7,507 nt of DNA, from assembly GCA_030630395.1 (NCBI GenBank), contig DAOVNE010000054.1, forward strand, positions 1-7,507, written 5' to 3'. This DNA comes from Candidatus Eiseniibacteriota bacterium. GTDB taxonomy: Bacteria; Joyebacterota; Joyebacteria; Joyebacterales; Joyebacteraceae. The notes under the pieces are model-generated. The model saw only the letters and a program-made list of their open reading frames with translations, searched no databases and was not told the origin of the DNA. Made by a program: the position numbers and the translations under genes. The first letter of the stretch is position 1; every line of letters begins with the position of its first letter. Positions 5,742 to 7,507 of this stretch are shown in pieces.

Positions 5742-7507
5742 CGGAGAAACGACAATACACGGGTCTGTCCTCGCCGCTGCCAGAGCGCACGCGACACGGA
5801 CAGCACTGATGTACAGGGATGGGGATCATCATGTCGCCATCACCTATGCCGATCTTGCGCGAGCGATCGAAGCGGCGGCAAAGCGGCTTGCTGCTTTCGG
5901 ACTCAAGAAGGGAGATGCCGTCGGCATCCTGTCGCCGAACCGTCCCCAGTGGGTGGTGGCCGACCTCGCCGTTCTGGCTCTTGGGGGCATCGTCGTCCCC
6001 ATCTACAGCACCCTTCATCCGGACCAGATCAAGTACATCATCAATGACTCAGGCATGCGGATGCTCTTTGTCGGTGATGCCGACCTCTTCGCCGGGGTCG
6101 GCAGCATTCGAAGCGAGTGTGCGGGTCTTGAAGAGGTGATCTTTCTCGACGATTGGGGCATCCGTTTTGGCCGTACGGAAGCGGCGCCCGCGGATGGCCC
6201 GGACAGTGCCCGCGACAGCTGGCCCGAGGTGGAGGGCGCAGATGTCGCCACGATCGTCTACACATCGGGGACCACTGGTGAGCCCAAGGGCGTCATCCTG
6301 ACACATACCAACATCGTCTCGAACGCACGCGCTCTCATCGAGAGGCATGGGATATGCCATGAAGACTCGATCCTCTCTTACCTTCCGCTGGCTCACATGC
6401 TGGAGCGAGCGTGCGGGCACTACTCGTTTCTGTTCATGGGAGCAGCCATTGCCTACGCCGAATCGCTCGCCACGATCGTCCGGGATCTTGCATCCGTTCG
6501 TCCCACCGTGCTCATCGCTGTCCCTCGCGTGCTCGAGAAGGCATACGTTGCAGCCAGGGCCAAAGTCGAGCACGGGTCCGCCTTGGAACAACACTTCGTC
6601 TTGAGAGCGATCGCCACGCTGAACGAACGCGCAAACCGTCTCTATCGCGGGGAAAGAGTCTCCGCGTGGCTTCGCGTCCGCTCTTGGGCGTACGATCTCC
6701 TGATCGCCTCCCGCTTTCGCAGAATAGCAGGTGGGAGGGTGCGACTCATGGTGTCGGGAGGGGCGCCCCTCGACAGGCAGATCGCGAAGACACTTCGCGT
6801 ACTCGGCTTCGGTGTCGTTGAAGGCTACGGACTGACCGAGACTTCGCCCGTTGTCGCATGCGGCTGCACCGAGGACTACAGGCTCGGAACCGTCGGGAAG
6901 CCACTCACCGGCGTGGAGGTCAGGATCGCGGATGACGGCGAGATCCTGGTCCGGGGGCCGAACGTCATGAAGGGCTACCTGAATAAGCCGGACGAGACGG
7001 CTCTGGTACTCAAGGACGACGGTTGGCTTCACACGGGGGATCTTGGTGAGATCGACGATGACGGCAATCTCGTCGTGACAGGCAGGATCAAGGAGCTCAT
7101 CGTTACTTCCTATGGGAAGAACATCGCCCCAGCGCCGGTGGAGGAGAGGATTACGGGAAGCCCGTACGTCTCTCAGGCGATTATCCTCGGAGACAACAGA
7201 AAGGCGATCGTCGCTCTCATTGTGCCGGACAGGGAAGCGATCGAACGCTATGCCGGGGAGCACGACGTCACCTGGAGTTCGTACGAGTCGCTCCTCGAGC
7301 ACTATGCCATCAGGGAACTCCTGGACGGCGAAGTGGATCGGGCGAATGAACACTCCGCATCATATGAGCGGGTGACGAAGTTCGCGCTTCTTCCCGAGCA
7401 GTTCAGCCAGGAGAATGGCCTCTTAACACCGACAAGGAAGGTCCGGCGGAAGACAGTAGCCGAGGCCTACAAAGATCGCATCGAACTCCTGTACGAGGAG
7501 CTGGAGG
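5734..7507 (+). CDS. Long-chain acyl-CoA synthetase (AMP-forming), 3' end cut
   Basis: The first 591 residues of an ANL-superfamily ligase that activates a fatty acid with ATP and CoA through an acyl-AMP. Landmarks: YTSGTTGEPKG (176-186, phosphate loop), YLPLAHMLER in the fatty-acid-CoA ligase style, VSGGAPLD, GYGLTET (364-370), GWLHTGD (430-436, adenylate-contact Asp436), GRIKELI (450-456, hinge) and LTPTRKVRRK near 564-573 with the likely catalytic lysine at 569. The motif set and roughly 600-residue size fit the FadD15-like long-chain class, so only a few residues should be missing past the window edge. The best start is TTG 5734, eight bases inside the ThiL-like gene, with GGAGG 11 bases upstream. 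An in-frame TGA at 5698 bounds the frame, and the next Met (5809) falls inside conserved sequence. The tight overlap implies translational coupling. In context it would supply acyl-CoA to the SPT-like enzyme or to an amide-forming step; chain-length preference cannot be read here. Confidence 0.9.
   Translation, partial: MSSGETTIHGSVLAAARAHATRTALMYRDGDHHVAITYADLARAIEAAAKRLAAFGLKKGDAVGILSPNRPQWVVADLAVLALGGIVVPIYSTLHPDQIKYIINDSGMRMLFVGDADLFAGVGSIRSECAGLEEVIFLDDWGIRFGRTEAAPADGPDSARDSWPEVEGADVATIVYTSGTTGEPKGVILTHTNIVSNARALIERHGICHEDSILSYLPLAHMLERACGHYSFLFMGAAIAYAESLATIVRDLASVRPTVLIAVPRVLEKAYVAARAKVEHGSALEQHFVLRAIATLNERANRLYRGERVSAWLRVRSWAYDLLIASRFRRIAGGRVRLMVSGGAPLDRQIAKTLRVLGFGVVEGYGLTETSPVVACGCTEDYRLGTVGKPLTGVEVRIADDGEILVRGPNVMKGYLNKPDETALVLKDDGWLHTGDLGEIDDDGNLVVTGRIKELIVTSYGKNIAPAPVEERITGSPYVSQAIILGDNRKAIVALIVPDREAIERYAGEHDVTWSSYESLLEHYAIRELLDGEVDRANEHSASYERVTKFALLPEQFSQENGLLTPTRKVRRKTVAEAYKDRIELLYEELE

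Noticed and set aside
6049..7353. Long open frame (434 codons) on the minus strand
   Set aside because: It is antisense to the clearly real acyl-CoA synthetase and its protein shows no family motifs.

Overview
The window is GC-rich bacterial DNA with tightly packed genes. It holds one gene on the minus strand and a five-gene cluster on the plus strand, divergent from a shared intergenic region of about 410 bases. The secreted protein has a cleaved-adhesin-like domain, a PPC-like domain and the C-terminal tail PVEESSWGSIKALYR. Together with a serine-palmitoyltransferase-like enzyme this suggests a Gram-negative, probably uncultured member of the FCB group (Eisenbacteria/Krumholzibacteria-like lineages come to mind). 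That placement is inference: no rRNA or other marker gene is present.

Layout. Bases 26-1069 (minus) encode an exported two-domain surface or secreted protein. Its sigma70-type promoter is near-ideal (TTGCCA, 17 bp, TATAAT on the minus strand). The roughly 140-nt leader holds two abutting hairpins, the second of which pairs with the Shine-Dalgarno. Bases 1070-1479 are the divergent control region, which also holds a 10-bp palindrome at the minus -35 element and a 7-6-7 palindrome before the plus operon. Bases 1480-7507 (plus) are a probable operon: serine palmitoyltransferase-like alpha-oxoamine synthase (1480-2664), UbiA-family membrane prenyltransferase (2666-3625), diacylglycerol/sphingosine-kinase-family lipid kinase interrupted by an in-frame TGA (3636-4562), divergent ThiL/PurM-fold kinase-like protein (4635-5741), and a long-chain acyl-CoA synthetase that runs off the right edge (5734 to the end). 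Junctions are 1 nt, 10 nt, 72 nt and an 8-nt overlap.

How the genes may work together. The acyl-CoA synthetase would activate a fatty acid. The SPT-like enzyme would condense the acyl-CoA with an amino acid, most likely serine, to a 3-keto long-chain base. The lipid kinase could phosphorylate a long-chain base, ceramide or other lipid alcohol. The UbiA protein would transfer an isoprenoid or related group in the membrane. The ThiL-like protein belongs to a fold that phosphorylates phosphomonoesters and may make a diphosphate. The set looks like a sphingolipid-type or other unusual membrane-lipid pathway that I do not recognise as a described cluster. No ketone reductase or ceramide synthase is visible here.

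The two most striking points are the unusual combination of lipid genes and the lipid kinase whose frame is fully family-like on both sides of a TGA codon, with a perfect 6-bp stem-loop starting at the next base.
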